Positions 53,421 to 62,213 of a stretch of DNA of 64,000 nt are shown here, piece after piece. Made by a program: the position numbers and the translations under genes. The DNA is from Thalassomonas viridans (GTDB lineage Bacteria; Pseudomonadota; Gammaproteobacteria; Enterobacterales; Alteromonadaceae): contig NZ_CP059733.1 in NCBI RefSeq assembly GCF_000948985.2, positions 3,348,001 to 3,412,000 of the forward strand, given 5' to 3'. The notes under the pieces are model-generated. The model made no database searches, was not told where the DNA came from, and saw only the letters and a program-made list of their open reading frames with translations. The stretch's first letter is position 1; each line of letters opens with the position of its first letter.

Positions 53421-55155
53421 AACTGTCTCCCGCTGCGGAAACGCTCTGTACCTGCTCAGACTGCTCAGGTTTAGCTTGCGGATATTCGTTAGCCTGATAA
53501 CCGGCGAGCAAGGCACGTTTGTCCACTTTTCCCCTGGGAGTCACCGGCAGCTCCGCCAGCGGGATAATGGCTTTGGGCACGGCATAATAAGGCAGTCCCT
53601 GCAAAGCGGCCTGCTGAAGTGCCTCCATGCTTTGCTCTGCCGGGCTGACAAAGGCGATCAGGCTTTCCTTGTCCAGCTTTAAGGTAACCGCCTGGCGACA
53701 CCCGGGAACATGTTCGAGGCAGGCAGAAACCGAGTCCAGCTCTACCCTGAAACCTTTCACCTTCACCTGGTCGTCTATCCGCCCCAGGTGCTCAAGTTCA
53801 CCGTCGGCATTCCAGCGACCAAGATCGCCGGTCCTGAACATCATGGCCCCGTCACCGATAAAAGGATCCTGCTTGTATCTCTGCCCGGTTAGTTCGTCAT
53901 TGCCCAGGTATCCCCAGGTAACGCATTCTCCCCCGGCCCACATCACGCCGGTTTCACCGATGCGGCAGGGCTTTTCATTTTCATCAAGCACGTAAACGGT
54001 ATTGTTGGGGGTTGGGCTGCCGATGGTTAACGGCTTTTGTTCCGGCCGGTAATCCTGCATGGTATTCACGATAGTGGTTTCGGTCGGGCCGCAGGAATTG
54101 TAAAAACAACAGTAACCGGACCATAAATCCGCCAGGGGTTTGGGGCACGGCTCCCCTGCTACCGCTACGCATTTAATCTGCTGAAAGTCGGCGGGATTTA
54201 GCATGGCCAGAATTGACGGCGTGGCAATGATAGTCTCAACATCAGGATCGATATCACAGACTTTTTTCCCACGGATACATAAGGTTGCGCCATGGGCCAG
54301 GCTGGTAAAGATTTCCCAGGCCGCCATGTCAAAAGCAATGCTTAACACCTGCGCCACCTTTTGCCCGGGTTGTACCGCCAGGTTACCGGGCGCGGTTAAT
54401 ACGATATTGCACAGGTTGCGGTGACTGACACACACGCCGTTAGGCTGGCCCGTGGTACCTGAAGTAAACAGCACAAAGCTTAATAAGCTGCCGTCACGGT
54501 ATTGGCTCAAATCCGGCAATACCAGGTGCTGATATGTTTTCCCGTCGATAACTTCATCGGCCCACACCAAGTGGCACGAATGCATTGGCGGTAAAAGGTG
54601 AGCCAGGTCGGATAGGGTTAAGATCACCTTAATATTGGCGACCTTGATAATATGCAGCAACTGTTTGTCTTTGGTCACACCCAAATGCTGGGGCACATAA
54701 GCAGCGCCAAGTTTCAGCACCGCCAGTATACCAACCACCATGGCAATTGAGCGGGTTAAAAACAGCCCCACCTTATCGCCGGGTTTAACCCCCAGACTTA
54801 TCAGTTTTTTTGCCAATAACTCGGCTTTTTGATTTAACTGGCCATAGGAAATACTGCTGCCCAGGTGGGTAACGGCAATAGCATTCGGGTTGAGACTGGC
54901 GTACTGCTCTATGGCCTGGTGAATAAGGTGGTGATCTGGTGATTGTGCCACACCCTGGCCGAAGAACTCGAACAGAATGCGGTCGGATAAAGGTAACTCC
55001 TGCAGAGGTTCCTGCAAAAAGCTCTCTTTTTCCCTCCCTGTTTTCAGGTGTTTGAACTGAGATTTAAATCCTTTGGCTGTACTGCTTTTGATCAGATAAG
55101 GACTTGGCTTGGTTTGGTTTACGCTTTCAACTTTCGTTAATTTATTAGTACTCAT
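53413..55155 (-). CDS. Stand-alone amino-acid adenylation (AMP-binding) enzyme
   Basis: A 580-residue adenylate-forming enzyme of the NRPS A-domain type. Core motifs in order: LFTSGTTGQPNGVCVSH near 222-238 (A3, with Asn where Lys is usual), FDMAAWEIF (A4), NSCGPTETT (A5), MFRTGDLGRW (A7), GRIDDQVKVKGFRVE (A8), and TPRGKVDKRAL with the A10 Lys. No carrier (PCP) domain or condensation domain follows, and no other NRPS gene is near. It should activate a carboxylic acid with ATP, but the substrate code was not read. It heads the operon and its ATG follows AAAAGGAACG. Confidence 0.9.
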   Translation of the reverse strand: MSTNKLTKVESVNQTKPSPYLIKSSTAKGFKSQFKHLKTGREKESFLQEPLQELPLSDRILFEFFGQGVAQSPDHHLIHQAIEQYASLNPNAIAVTHLGSSISYGQLNQKAELLAKKLISLGVKPGDKVGLFLTRSIAMVVGILAVLKLGAAYVPQHLGVTKDKQLLHIIKVANIKVILTLSDLAHLLPPMHSCHLVWADEVIDGKTYQHLVLPDLSQYRDGSLLSFVLFTSGTTGQPNGVCVSHRNLCNIVLTAPGNLAVQPGQKVAQVLSIAFDMAAWEIFTSLAHGATLCIRGKKVCDIDPDVETIIATPSILAMLNPADFQQIKCVAVAGEPCPKPLADLWSGYCCFYNSCGPTETTIVNTMQDYRPEQKPLTIGSPTPNNTVYVLDENEKPCRIGETGVMWAGGECVTWGYLGNDELTGQRYKQDPFIGDGAMMFRTGDLGRWNADGELEHLGRIDDQVKVKGFRVELDSVSACLEHVPGCRQAVTLKLDKESLIAFVSPAEQSMEALQQAALQGLPYYAVPKAIIPLAELPVTPRGKVDKRALLAGYQANEYPQAKPEQSEQVQSVSAAGDSYE

Positions 55156-55513
55156 AATCGTTCCTTTTAAATATAAGCACGAAATAAATTAAACTAAGCT
55201 CCCCAAAAATAACTCACACATTAATAACGATTCGATCACGGTTATATAACGTTTTAATCTCATTTTTATCACATAAGTATCACACGCATCGAAAAAGGAA
55301 TGATCTTTAAACCCAAGCGTTTATGAAAGTTAGATAAATGGTTAACTTTGGTGAAAACAGGTGGTGTACAGCGAACAACTGAGGATAGAAACTCCGTATT
55401 TATCCGGAATATGCTTTTTGATGAGGAAGTGAGGTTATTTGTGCTGAATAAAGCGAAACGCCCCTTAACTTATAGCTAAGAGGCGCTTCGTTATTGACAA
55501 AAGTTAGTTCGAT
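55156..55513. other. 358-bp intergenic region with operon promoter
   Basis: Upstream of the adenylation gene. On the minus strand TGTGATACTTATGTGATA (55267-55284) gives two TGTGATA direct repeats, followed downstream by A/T-rich sequence with TATAAC-like -10 elements (near 55245). The region also holds the terminator at 55454-55490. No gene. Confidence 0.4.
55454..55490 (-). terminator. Terminator of the GNAT/SET operon
   Basis: CGAAACGCCCCTTAA pairs with TTAAG-like AAGAGGCGCTTCG across about 8 bases and is followed on the minus strand by CTTTATTC. It lies about 25-60 bp beyond the GNAT stop codon at 55514. Confidence 0.65.
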
Positions 55514-56017
55514 TTATGCTGATTTTTTTACCATTTGCAGAATATTTTCCCGGCTGATTTTCATCAGCCACAATGCTTCATCCGCCGGTTTCATCATGGC
55601 CACCTGGCTTAATCCCATACGCTGGTAAAAGCGGATAACGGTTTTGTTGCTGTACTGCACATTCAGGCTAATACCTGCATACTCGGGAGACTTGGCAACA
55701 AAGGCAAACAAGCGTTCAAAAACCGCCCGCCCTATGCCGGCATTCTGAAAAGCAATATCTATCTGAAAGCCGCCAAACCAAAGATAATCATCAACATCCT
55801 TAACCAGGGTGAAAAAGCCCGCCACCTGATTGTCCAGTTCGATCACGAAGATCTCGAACGGCGCTTTTTTATCTGTACGCTCGAAAATAAACTGGCCGCG
55901 AATTTTTTCCGGAGTCGGCACAAAGCGTTGTTGGTCCGGATAAAGCCGGATACGCATAAATTCCGGCCACTGTTTAGGTGTTAGCGGATTTATCTTGATC
56001 TCATCAAAAGTTGTCAT
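55514..56017 (-). CDS. GNAT family N-acetyltransferase
   Basis: A 167-residue GNAT. The acetyl-CoA loop reads FQNAGIGRAVFERLF near 95-110 (Q/R-x-x-G-x-G/A). The later segment NVQYSNKTVIRFYQRMGL is the typical Asn/Tyr-containing end. The substrate is unknown. It lies 17 bp after the SET-domain gene on the same strand, so a two-gene operon is likely. The ATG follows GGAGGAAT. Confidence 0.85.
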   Translation of the reverse strand: MTTFDEIKINPLTPKQWPEFMRIRLYPDQQRFVPTPEKIRGQFIFERTDKKAPFEIFVIELDNQVAGFFTLVKDVDDYLWFGGFQIDIAFQNAGIGRAVFERLFAFVAKSPEYAGISLNVQYSNKTVIRFYQRMGLSQVAMMKPADEALWLMKISRENILQMVKKSA

Positions 56018-56034
56018 TATTCCTCCAGAGTATC

Positions 56035-57294
56035 TTATGCCGGTGCCTGCACCAGGGCCAGTAAATCAGCCTGATAGTCAGTTTCAATATCCTGCCTGAG
56101 GTACTGCAAACTGTTGCCATGGGTGAGTAAGGTAATGGCCGTAGAGGCCAGTAACACATAGCTGTTAAGGGTATGTTTTTCCTGGGCAAGAAACATTTCG
56201 CTGTTTTCACGGTTCATTGCTGAAATCGATGCCTCGGCAGCCTGCGTTGACGGTAAGTCATACATGGCCAGCATCTGACGGGTACAGGATAGAAAGGCTT
56301 CTAATGCCACCAGCTCGCCGGTTTTTGTCATCGGCCGGTCATAAGCCCTGTCATTTTCCAGCAGCTGGCTGGCCGTGCTGATGCGCAGAAATTTCATTAC
56401 CTGTAAAAAGCCGTGTTCTTCATTGGCGCCTATATCAAAGTCAAAACTGGTGTCGCGTATTGCCAACAGGCCCATTTTTTCATTAAGCAGGGGATCACCG
56501 GGATTTAAGGCTAGGGTTATACGGGCACAGTTGTAGGAGTCGTCCGCACGGACAAATCCATAACTGCCGTAAAAGCGCCGGTTGCTCTTGCTACCGTAAC
56601 TGATGGTAATTTCTTCGCCCGGAGCAATATTTTCCTGACACACCAGCTGCAGCGAAGCTTTATCTTCACCTGCCCGCCATCTGGCATTGGGCTGGGGCTC
56701 ATGATTGGCAAAGTCCATAAAAGGCGCCATCACTACATCGCCGTTCAGGGAAAAACAGCGGGTATTGATGGCGGTACGGGCCCACATATAATCCAGCAAG
56801 GAATAATCGTTAAACTCCTCGATTACCTTTAATTGGTTATAATCCTGCTCCAGGGTAAAACGTCGGTTAAGCGCCATTTCCAGCACCGGAGAGCTTTTCA
56901 ACAACAAGAGTTCATCGGCGGAATAAAAAAGCGGCACATGATTAAAGTCTGCCGGCAAGGCATCCAGGTAAAGGGACCAGAAGGAATCTTTACCTTGACG
57001 CTCCTGTAGAATATAGGCGGCCAAAAAGGAGTGAGCGCTGTGGTGGTTTAATCCGGCCTCGCTGATTTTTTCACCGATAACCGATTGCCGCGCCTCGGCA
57101 GCAGACATTAAATGCGACTCCGGCAAGGTTAATATCTTCTCCCCCGCCGATATTGGGCACGCCGCCACCAGCCTGCGCTCACCGTCAGGCAAAGTATTCA
57201 TGACCAGTTTCGTGGTATCGATTCCGGCTGATATCAGCCAGTTTGACAACTCATGCTCAGAGCTGTTTATCACAGGATATTTGGTTACTAACAT
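56035..57294 (-). CDS. SET-domain protein of the SETD3/LSMT type
   Basis: A 419-residue protein in the eukaryote-like SET family with a C-terminal Rubisco-LSMT-like domain. The SET start is near RRLVAACPISAGEKILTLPE; the conserved core reads MAPFMDFANHEPQPNARW and GEEITISYGSKSNRRFYGSYGF. That gives the NH-x-x-P-like and Y-G motifs needed for AdoMet and lysine/histidine binding. SETD3 methylates actin His; LSMT methylates Rubisco. Bacterial members are few. The target is unknown; it could be a self protein or a host protein. It shares an operon with a GNAT. Confidence 0.8.
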   Translation of the reverse strand: MLVTKYPVINSSEHELSNWLISAGIDTTKLVMNTLPDGERRLVAACPISAGEKILTLPESHLMSAAEARQSVIGEKISEAGLNHHSAHSFLAAYILQERQGKDSFWSLYLDALPADFNHVPLFYSADELLLLKSSPVLEMALNRRFTLEQDYNQLKVIEEFNDYSLLDYMWARTAINTRCFSLNGDVVMAPFMDFANHEPQPNARWRAGEDKASLQLVCQENIAPGEEITISYGSKSNRRFYGSYGFVRADDSYNCARITLALNPGDPLLNEKMGLLAIRDTSFDFDIGANEEHGFLQVMKFLRISTASQLLENDRAYDRPMTKTGELVALEAFLSCTRQMLAMYDLPSTQAAEASISAMNRENSEMFLAQEKHTLNSYVLLASTAITLLTHGNSLQYLRQDIETDYQADLLALVQAPA

Positions 57295-57885
57295 ATCACT
57301 CTCTCTTGTACTTTTTAAAGTGGGTAACCTGCTAGACTTTTTGGTCGCAAAAATGTCATAAAAAAATCAACACTGACCAGAAAGGCGAAAATACCTGTAG
57401 AAAAACTGCCTTGGCCGATTTTACTACCAGAATTATTAATCTCACCCGGTAACCACCTCTGTATTGAATTAACTCAATACTCCTTTGTTAGATTTTTTAG
57501 GCTATTGATTGATATATGAAAAATGGAGAGTGGTATTTTTTATTAAAGAAGCGTCATTGGCAGCAACTGCTGTTTAAAACCTGAATTGAAAAACATCCCT
57601 GCAAAACAAAGCTATTCCAGCTGCCATTTTAATTTTTTTGTTTTTCATATGGTTAAAGATTTCGTACAGACATGTGTACAGTATCAAGAATTCGCGCCAA
57701 TACTAATTACAGGCGCATACTGGCTTTCCCGGTATTTTGTACTATGACTAAGGAGTGAATAACAAAAGGAGGAACAGAGAGCAGAGAAAAAAGTACAAGA
57801 CAGATAAACCAGGCGCTCCCCCCGAGTGTAGCCGCACTCAGAGGAAGCTAACCACAACAGATACTACACTAGAGAGGTATCCATT
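57295..57885. other. 591-bp intergenic region, A/T-rich, no supported gene
   Basis: It separates the SET gene (-) from two small plus-strand genes. It has a GTACAG, ACATGT, GTACAG arrangement at about 57666-57683 that may be a binding site. A 60-codon frame beginning with GTG at 57755 overlaps the next gene and is not credible. Confidence 0.4.
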
Positions 57886-58062
57886 ATGGCTAAACCTAAT
57901 GATATGCCAGAGTTTCACTCGGTTAAAGTTTCTTTAACAGAAAATATACCTATTCCTATACCTGACCCCGGGCATTTGCCGGCAACTTATGTGATGAATG
58001 TAAGCAGGCGCGACAGCAGCTGCGAGGTGTTCACAGCCAAAGGAGGCCGGTATCATGTCTGA
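57886..58062 (+). CDS. Small hypothetical protein (58 residues)
   Basis: A 58-codon frame with an ATG at 57886 preceded by AGAGAGGTATCC. The product reads MAKPNDMPEFHSVKVSLTEN at the start, with a PIPIPDPGHLP middle and a charged end. It ends at TGA 58060-58062, overlapping the next gene by 8 bp. It is too short to place in a family; overlap with a well-spaced second gene (AGGAGG within its end) supports it as real. Confidence 0.55.
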   Translation: MAKPNDMPEFHSVKVSLTENIPIPIPDPGHLPATYVMNVSRRDSSCEVFTAKGGRYHV

Positions 58063-58336
58063 CTCAAACCAGCCTCCCCCGGGTGATGCAGCCAAAAGAG
58101 AACAGTTATCGAAAGACTTCCTCGACCTTTGTAACGATTTTGACAAATTCAGCGACGAATGCGCCTTTCTCTGCGATGCCTTCGCCGCCCTTGCTCAAGA
58201 TCCCGAGAGCATTACCCCGCCAACCGGTGACGGTATCGGCCATGTCAGCTATTGGCTTAAATGTCAGGTTTTGGACTACAGGGAGAAGATAGATGAGCTT
58301 CGAAAGTGCTGGAACGCACTTAACCGTGATCAGTAA
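58055..58336 (+). CDS. Small helical hypothetical protein (93 residues)
   Basis: A 93-residue acidic helical protein (LSKDFLDLCNDFDKFSDECA, then AFAALAQDP and GIGHVSYWLKCQVLDYREKI). AAAGGAGGCC precedes its ATG, which lies inside the end of the 58-residue gene, so translation is coupled. Four Cys are spread along it. I do not recognise a family with confidence. A small regulator or an antitoxin-like partner are possibilities only. Confidence 0.6.
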   Translation: MSDSNQPPPGDAAKREQLSKDFLDLCNDFDKFSDECAFLCDAFAALAQDPESITPPTGDGIGHVSYWLKCQVLDYREKIDELRKCWNALNRDQ

Positions 58337-58362
58337 TGTGCAATGAAATTTAAATGAAAAAA

Positions 58363-58397
58363 GGGAGAGTTATCATAGTCATGCTGATAATTCTCCC
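58363..58397 (-). terminator. Terminator of the T3SS translocon operon
   Basis: On the minus strand GGGAGAATTATCA pairs with TGATAACTCTCCC around a 9-base loop and is followed by TTTTTTC. It lies 165-200 bp beyond the last T3SS-operon stop codon (58563). Confidence 0.8.
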
Positions 58398-58562
58398 TGA
58401 CTTATAACCAGGTGTTGAAAGATTGGTGAGAAATATCCTGACTTATCTCTCATAAAAAAGCCCTACGTGCACAGCAATTAAAGCCAGGTACGCAGGCGCA
58501 TCATCCAAACGAATGGTTGAAACTTTGATATGAGCTATAGATTAGCCAAGCTGATTGACATT

Positions 58563-59537
58563 TTACAAGTTACCGAATTGATCTATCATATCATCGACAA
58601 CATCAAAATAATCATTTACCTGCTCCTCTTGCTCCCTGAGTATATCGGCTATATCTTCATCAAAAGCGGCATCAAGCTCATCATCGCCGTATTTTATGGA
58701 TATGCCATCATCTTCATCACTGCTATATGTGATCTCGATATCTTGTTCGTGATCTATGGCTTCATCAATATTATATGACGATGTTTTTGCCGCTATGGCT
58801 TCAAGTTTGTTAACATTAATCTTGTTGCGGACTAACTCATTGGTATCATCAAGTAAGGCGTAGAGGCGTTTTATATTTTCCTGATCTGCTAAGGTCAGCG
58901 ACTGGCCCTGTTTCTGATCTTTTTTATCCTTAACCAGGTCTTTTAACTCTTCCAAATTATCAATTTGTTCTTCAAGCTGTTCCAGGGTTTTATCTTTTAA
59001 AGCCGCAGCCCGGTAATCATATTTATCTTCTGGTTTAAGATCCAGCTCGTCCCTTTTCTCACGGAGCAGGTTGATGGTAACATCAAGCCGGTCCAGGCAT
59101 TCTGTATAGGTTGTTGTTGCTTCTTTCTTTTGCTGCTGTTCATCGGCAAGAATCTCTTGGCTGTGTCGATAAGAAATTTTAGAATCGTTAATTGCCTTGG
59201 CTTCGGCAAAGTCAGGATTGGTCAGGCTTTCATAAGCAGCGGTAATAGAATGAAGTGCATCTAATCTTAATGTTTTATGTCCCTCCATTTTTTTCTCAAA
59301 AATGGCGGTTAAAGTCATTCTGATCTCGGGATTCTCCACTTTCGCTATCATATCTTTAACATGCGTTTGCGCCAGGTTGACACTTTCTTTTCTGCAGGCA
59401 AACTGACCGGGAATCCAGGATTTTTTTATCCCCTTTAATTGAATATTACCGTCACTATCTTCTTTGGCCGTAAGCCGGATATCCGCATCGGGCTTTTTGT
59501 GGATGTTGCTATTAACAAAAGATACTAAGCTGTCCAT
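58563..59537 (-). CDS. Coiled-coil protein at the end of the T3SS operon, candidate effector
   Basis: A 324-residue protein that I do not recognise. It is mostly helical with heptad-rich stretches (EILADEQQQKKEATTTY; LEQLEEQIDNLEELKDLVKD). The C-terminus is strongly acidic (SDEDDGISIKYGDDELD; DILREQEEQVNDYFDVVDDM). The ATG follows TTAGGAGCAAC. It lies 25 bp after a CesT-like chaperone gene, the usual position of a chaperone/effector pair, and has no signal peptide. T3SS effector status is inferred. Confidence 0.65.
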   Translation of the reverse strand: MDSLVSFVNSNIHKKPDADIRLTAKEDSDGNIQLKGIKKSWIPGQFACRKESVNLAQTHVKDMIAKVENPEIRMTLTAIFEKKMEGHKTLRLDALHSITAAYESLTNPDFAEAKAINDSKISYRHSQEILADEQQQKKEATTTYTECLDRLDVTINLLREKRDELDLKPEDKYDYRAAALKDKTLEQLEEQIDNLEELKDLVKDKKDQKQGQSLTLADQENIKRLYALLDDTNELVRNKINVNKLEAIAAKTSSYNIDEAIDHEQDIEITYSSDEDDGISIKYGDDELDAAFDEDIADILREQEEQVNDYFDVVDDMIDQFGNL

Positions 59538-59562
59538 TTGTTGCTCCTAAATAAGAATCGGC

Positions 59563-60042
59563 TCAGGCCCGGATCAGGTTGTGATCCATTAATGAAATGT
59601 TTTCCAGCAATTTCTGTTTATCTTCGCTGCTGGCCCCGGGCCAGTTTTTAAGCAAATAACTCCAGTGAATTGACTGCTCGGCAAAAGCAACGATAATTTC
59701 GGCAAAATTCAGCAGGGCCAGGCCAGACGCCGTATAATCGCCCAGTAACAGGCAGTTATTGCCTTCGCCGTCCAACGCGGTTTTCAGGGTCCGCTGCGTT
59801 TGTCCTAAGGCATTAAAAATTAGTAAAAACTCCAGGAATTCCAGCTTGTCTTTTTCCTGAACCGCACCAACGTCTATGCTCAGGGTAAAGCAATCATCTT
59901 CCTGGTGGTATGACAGCCAAATAAGCTTTTCCTCGCCAAATTCCAAAGCCCAGTGCTTATCTTCAAACTGCGTTACCGAAGTCGCCTTGATCACATCACC
60001 TATCTCGCCCATCAACAGTTTGAATTTATCTAACGGTTCCAT
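59563..60042 (-). CDS. CesT-family T3SS chaperone
   Basis: A 159-residue protein with CesT/Tir-chaperone layout: an N-terminal helix (LDKFKLLMGEIGDVIKATS), beta strands (WALEFGEEKLIWLSYHQEDD), and a long helical C-terminal part (LNFAEIIVAFAEQSIHWSYL). It sits between the SctB-like translocator and the coiled-coil protein. It probably serves the latter. The ribosome site is weak (GTAGGCTAAAT). Confidence 0.75.
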   Translation of the reverse strand: MEPLDKFKLLMGEIGDVIKATSVTQFEDKHWALEFGEEKLIWLSYHQEDDCFTLSIDVGAVQEKDKLEFLEFLLIFNALGQTQRTLKTALDGEGNNCLLLGDYTASGLALLNFAEIIVAFAEQSIHWSYLLKNWPGASSEDKQKLLENISLMDHNLIRA

Positions 60043-60127
60043 ATTTAGCCTACTCTGTATTCATCATAATCAATTAAACAGACTCAGGTGGGTTGCCCCA
60101 CCTTTGTCCGATACGGTTTAAACACCT

Positions 60128-61129
60128 TTAAACGGGACTGCTGACGATCTCGCTGTTGGTCTGGTGTCTGGCATCATTGATGGCCTTAAGCATGTTCATG
60201 GCATCATTGATGATCTGCTTGGAGTCCCTGAAGTACTGGTTCTGGTCTTCCGCTTTAGAGCGGTATAAGCCAGACTCGGTTTCCGCACGTTGTTGCTTCT
60301 CCTGATCTTCTGTTGACCAGAAGGTGATACCCGAACCGGTTGCTCCCGCCGTACCTTCCAGGATCTTACCGGCGGCAGTATATTTCGCGGTTGTCGCCTG
60401 GGCCTTCACTTCGGCACCGGTCGGACTGGTATTATTTGCCGTTGTTGAAGACTTACCTGCGGTGCTGCTTGCCGTTGTAGCTGTGCTGGAACCTTCGCTG
60501 ACGCCTTCAGCTAAGCCATTGGAAGTTTTTATTCCCCCGGTAGTGCTATTACCAGCAGTAGTGCCATTCGTAGGTGTCGGTGCTTTAGGCGCCGCTGTCG
60601 CTGATCCTGGTTGCGCAGAGCTTAAGCCTTTCATAGATTTAATCCCGCCGGCCATTGACAACGCACCGCTGACGATAGTAACCGCGTTTGTGATCATACC
60701 TACCATAAAGTCTTTGGCGGCCTTATCGCGCATGGCGGTAATGGCTTCTTCACTTTTCACCACCATCATCTGGCGGTCGCCGTTACGCATTTCGCGGTTA
60801 ACATCCCTTTGCTCACGCACCATTTCCAGGAACAGCTTCATCACTTCATTAAAATCTGCCATAAAGTCACGACCTACCACACGGTCAATCTCTTCATCGC
60901 TGCCGGCGGGAATCTTAGGCGGCGCCAGCTGAGGCACGTCATGGATAGTGATGATGCCTTTATCGGTTTGCACCACCAGGTCATCATCGACCAGCTGAAT
61001 GTTCTGTAATGTACCTATGTCTTTGCCTTCGATACCTTTGGTAGTGGTACCGTCGGCAGACGTAAAGGTTACCTGGTAGTCGCTGTTTAAATAGTCATTT
61101 ACTTGCGAGTTTGGTGTTACTGTTGACAT
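60128..61129 (-). CDS. sctB: T3SS translocon protein SctB (YopD/IpaC/SipC-like)
   Basis: A 333-residue minor translocator. The conserved core reads FLEMVREQRDVNREMRNGDR, then KDFMVGMITNAVTIVSGALS, a hydrophobic segment that inserts in the target membrane (about 145-170). A long Thr/Ser/Ala-rich linker (PTPTNGTTAGNSTTGG) is in the middle. It ends in a helical tail (QIINDAMNMLKAINDARHQT). The ATG follows AAGGAAGAAAT. SctB forms the pore with SctE (the neighbouring gene) in the host membrane. Confidence 0.85.
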   Translation of the reverse strand: MSTVTPNSQVNDYLNSDYQVTFTSADGTTTKGIEGKDIGTLQNIQLVDDDLVVQTDKGIITIHDVPQLAPPKIPAGSDEEIDRVVGRDFMADFNEVMKLFLEMVREQRDVNREMRNGDRQMMVVKSEEAITAMRDKAAKDFMVGMITNAVTIVSGALSMAGGIKSMKGLSSAQPGSATAAPKAPTPTNGTTAGNSTTGGIKTSNGLAEGVSEGSSTATTASSTAGKSSTTANNTSPTGAEVKAQATTAKYTAAGKILEGTAGATGSGITFWSTEDQEKQQRAETESGLYRSKAEDQNQYFRDSKQIINDAMNMLKAINDARHQTNSEIVSSPV

Positions 61130-61190
61130 AATTTCTTCCTTAATAATCGGTTAGTTACTTTATAAAACGGTTAATGAAGCAAAACAGCCG

Positions 61191-62201
61191 TTAAACCGGA
61201 GTGTTACTCATAATGGTGTTGTTAAGCTCGGTGCTGGCAGTCAGTTTTTCCATGGCAATCTTGATCCCCTGGGCATACTGCTGCATGATTTCTTCCAGCT
61301 TGTCCTGGTAATCCCCCAGCTTCATCATTAGCTCAGAAATAAACTTTTGCTGCTCGGCGGCATCGGCACGGGCATCTGCCGCTTCTTTGGTATAAGCCGT
61401 TGTGGCAATACCGGCTGCGCCCTGACCCATTGTAGCTGCGCCGCCGGCAATACCGCTGATTGCTGCCACTTTTGCCGCCATAACCGCCAACGTGCCTGTC
61501 GCCGCCGGTCCGGCCATGGCAAAACCGCCAGAGGCAAGCGAGAGTACCATGACCGTAGCCAGTACCGTGATTTGCGCCGCCATCATGGCGTCTTCTTTGC
61601 TCATGCTCGGATCAATAGCCATAAAGACTTCCGCCAGACCTTCATTCATCCAGTCACCGGTTTCCGCAGAAATTTGTGAGGTCAGCATCACCGCACCGGC
61701 TGCTATCATCAGACCACCAGCCACCGCGCCAACACCAGTGGCAATTAACGCCGCCCCGGCCACTATCATGGCGGCGCTGGCGATCCAGCCAAAGGCCTTG
61801 CCGATACCGCTGCTTTCTTTAGCCTTTTCTATCGCCTTAAGGGCATCTTCAATTTTTTTGATACGCTCTTCATGATGGAACTGGGTTTGCTGCTGGTTGT
61901 TCTTGATGTCTTCTTTGGCATTCACCGCCTGCTCTTCAGTTACTTCCTGGTTCAGGGAGGTAAGCAACAGCATAAGATCATTCATGCTCATATCTCCCAG
62001 CTCTGGCACCGCCAGCTTCACGGCATTGGCAATTGCTTCGGCATCACTTAAGGCCGTGCCCTGACCATCGGTCAATATGGTCATCACTTGCTGACCGAGA
62101 CCGTTCAAGCGGGTATTGAGTGTACTGTCCGTGTTGTTGGTAATTTCCGTATTGGTATTGCTCTGAGTATTGGTTGACGACTTTACCGTTACATCGCTCA
62201 T
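61191..62201 (-). CDS. sctE: T3SS translocon protein SctE (YopB/SipB-like)
   Basis: A 336-residue major translocator. It has two long hydrophobic regions: about 136-175 (IASAAMIVAGAALIATGVGA) and about 210-260 (VLATVMVLSLASGGFAMAGP). It has a helical N-terminus with coiled-coil features (HHEERIKKIEDALKAIEKAK). The membrane-inserting core and order next to SctB match the SipB/YopB group. The ATG follows AAGGAGCTGAGAAT. It is secreted and inserted in the host membrane. Confidence 0.9.
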   Translation of the reverse strand: MSDVTVKSSTNTQSNTNTEITNNTDSTLNTRLNGLGQQVMTILTDGQGTALSDAEAIANAVKLAVPELGDMSMNDLMLLLTSLNQEVTEEQAVNAKEDIKNNQQQTQFHHEERIKKIEDALKAIEKAKESSGIGKAFGWIASAAMIVAGAALIATGVGAVAGGLMIAAGAVMLTSQISAETGDWMNEGLAEVFMAIDPSMSKEDAMMAAQITVLATVMVLSLASGGFAMAGPAATGTLAVMAAKVAAISGIAGGAATMGQGAAGIATTAYTKEAADARADAAEQQKFISELMMKLGDYQDKLEEIMQQYAQGIKIAMEKLTASTELNNTIMSNTPV

Positions 62202-62213
62202 ATTCTCAGCTCC

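Noticed and set aside
57755..57937. A 60-codon plus-strand frame starting with GTG
   Set aside because: It overlaps the better-supported 58-residue gene at 57886 in another frame and its ribosome site is only two bases from the GTG.
60086..60103. Short hairpin AGGTGGG/CCCCACCT between sctB and the CesT-like gene
   Set aside because: Only 7 bp, no T-run; the downstream genes probably continue in the same operon.
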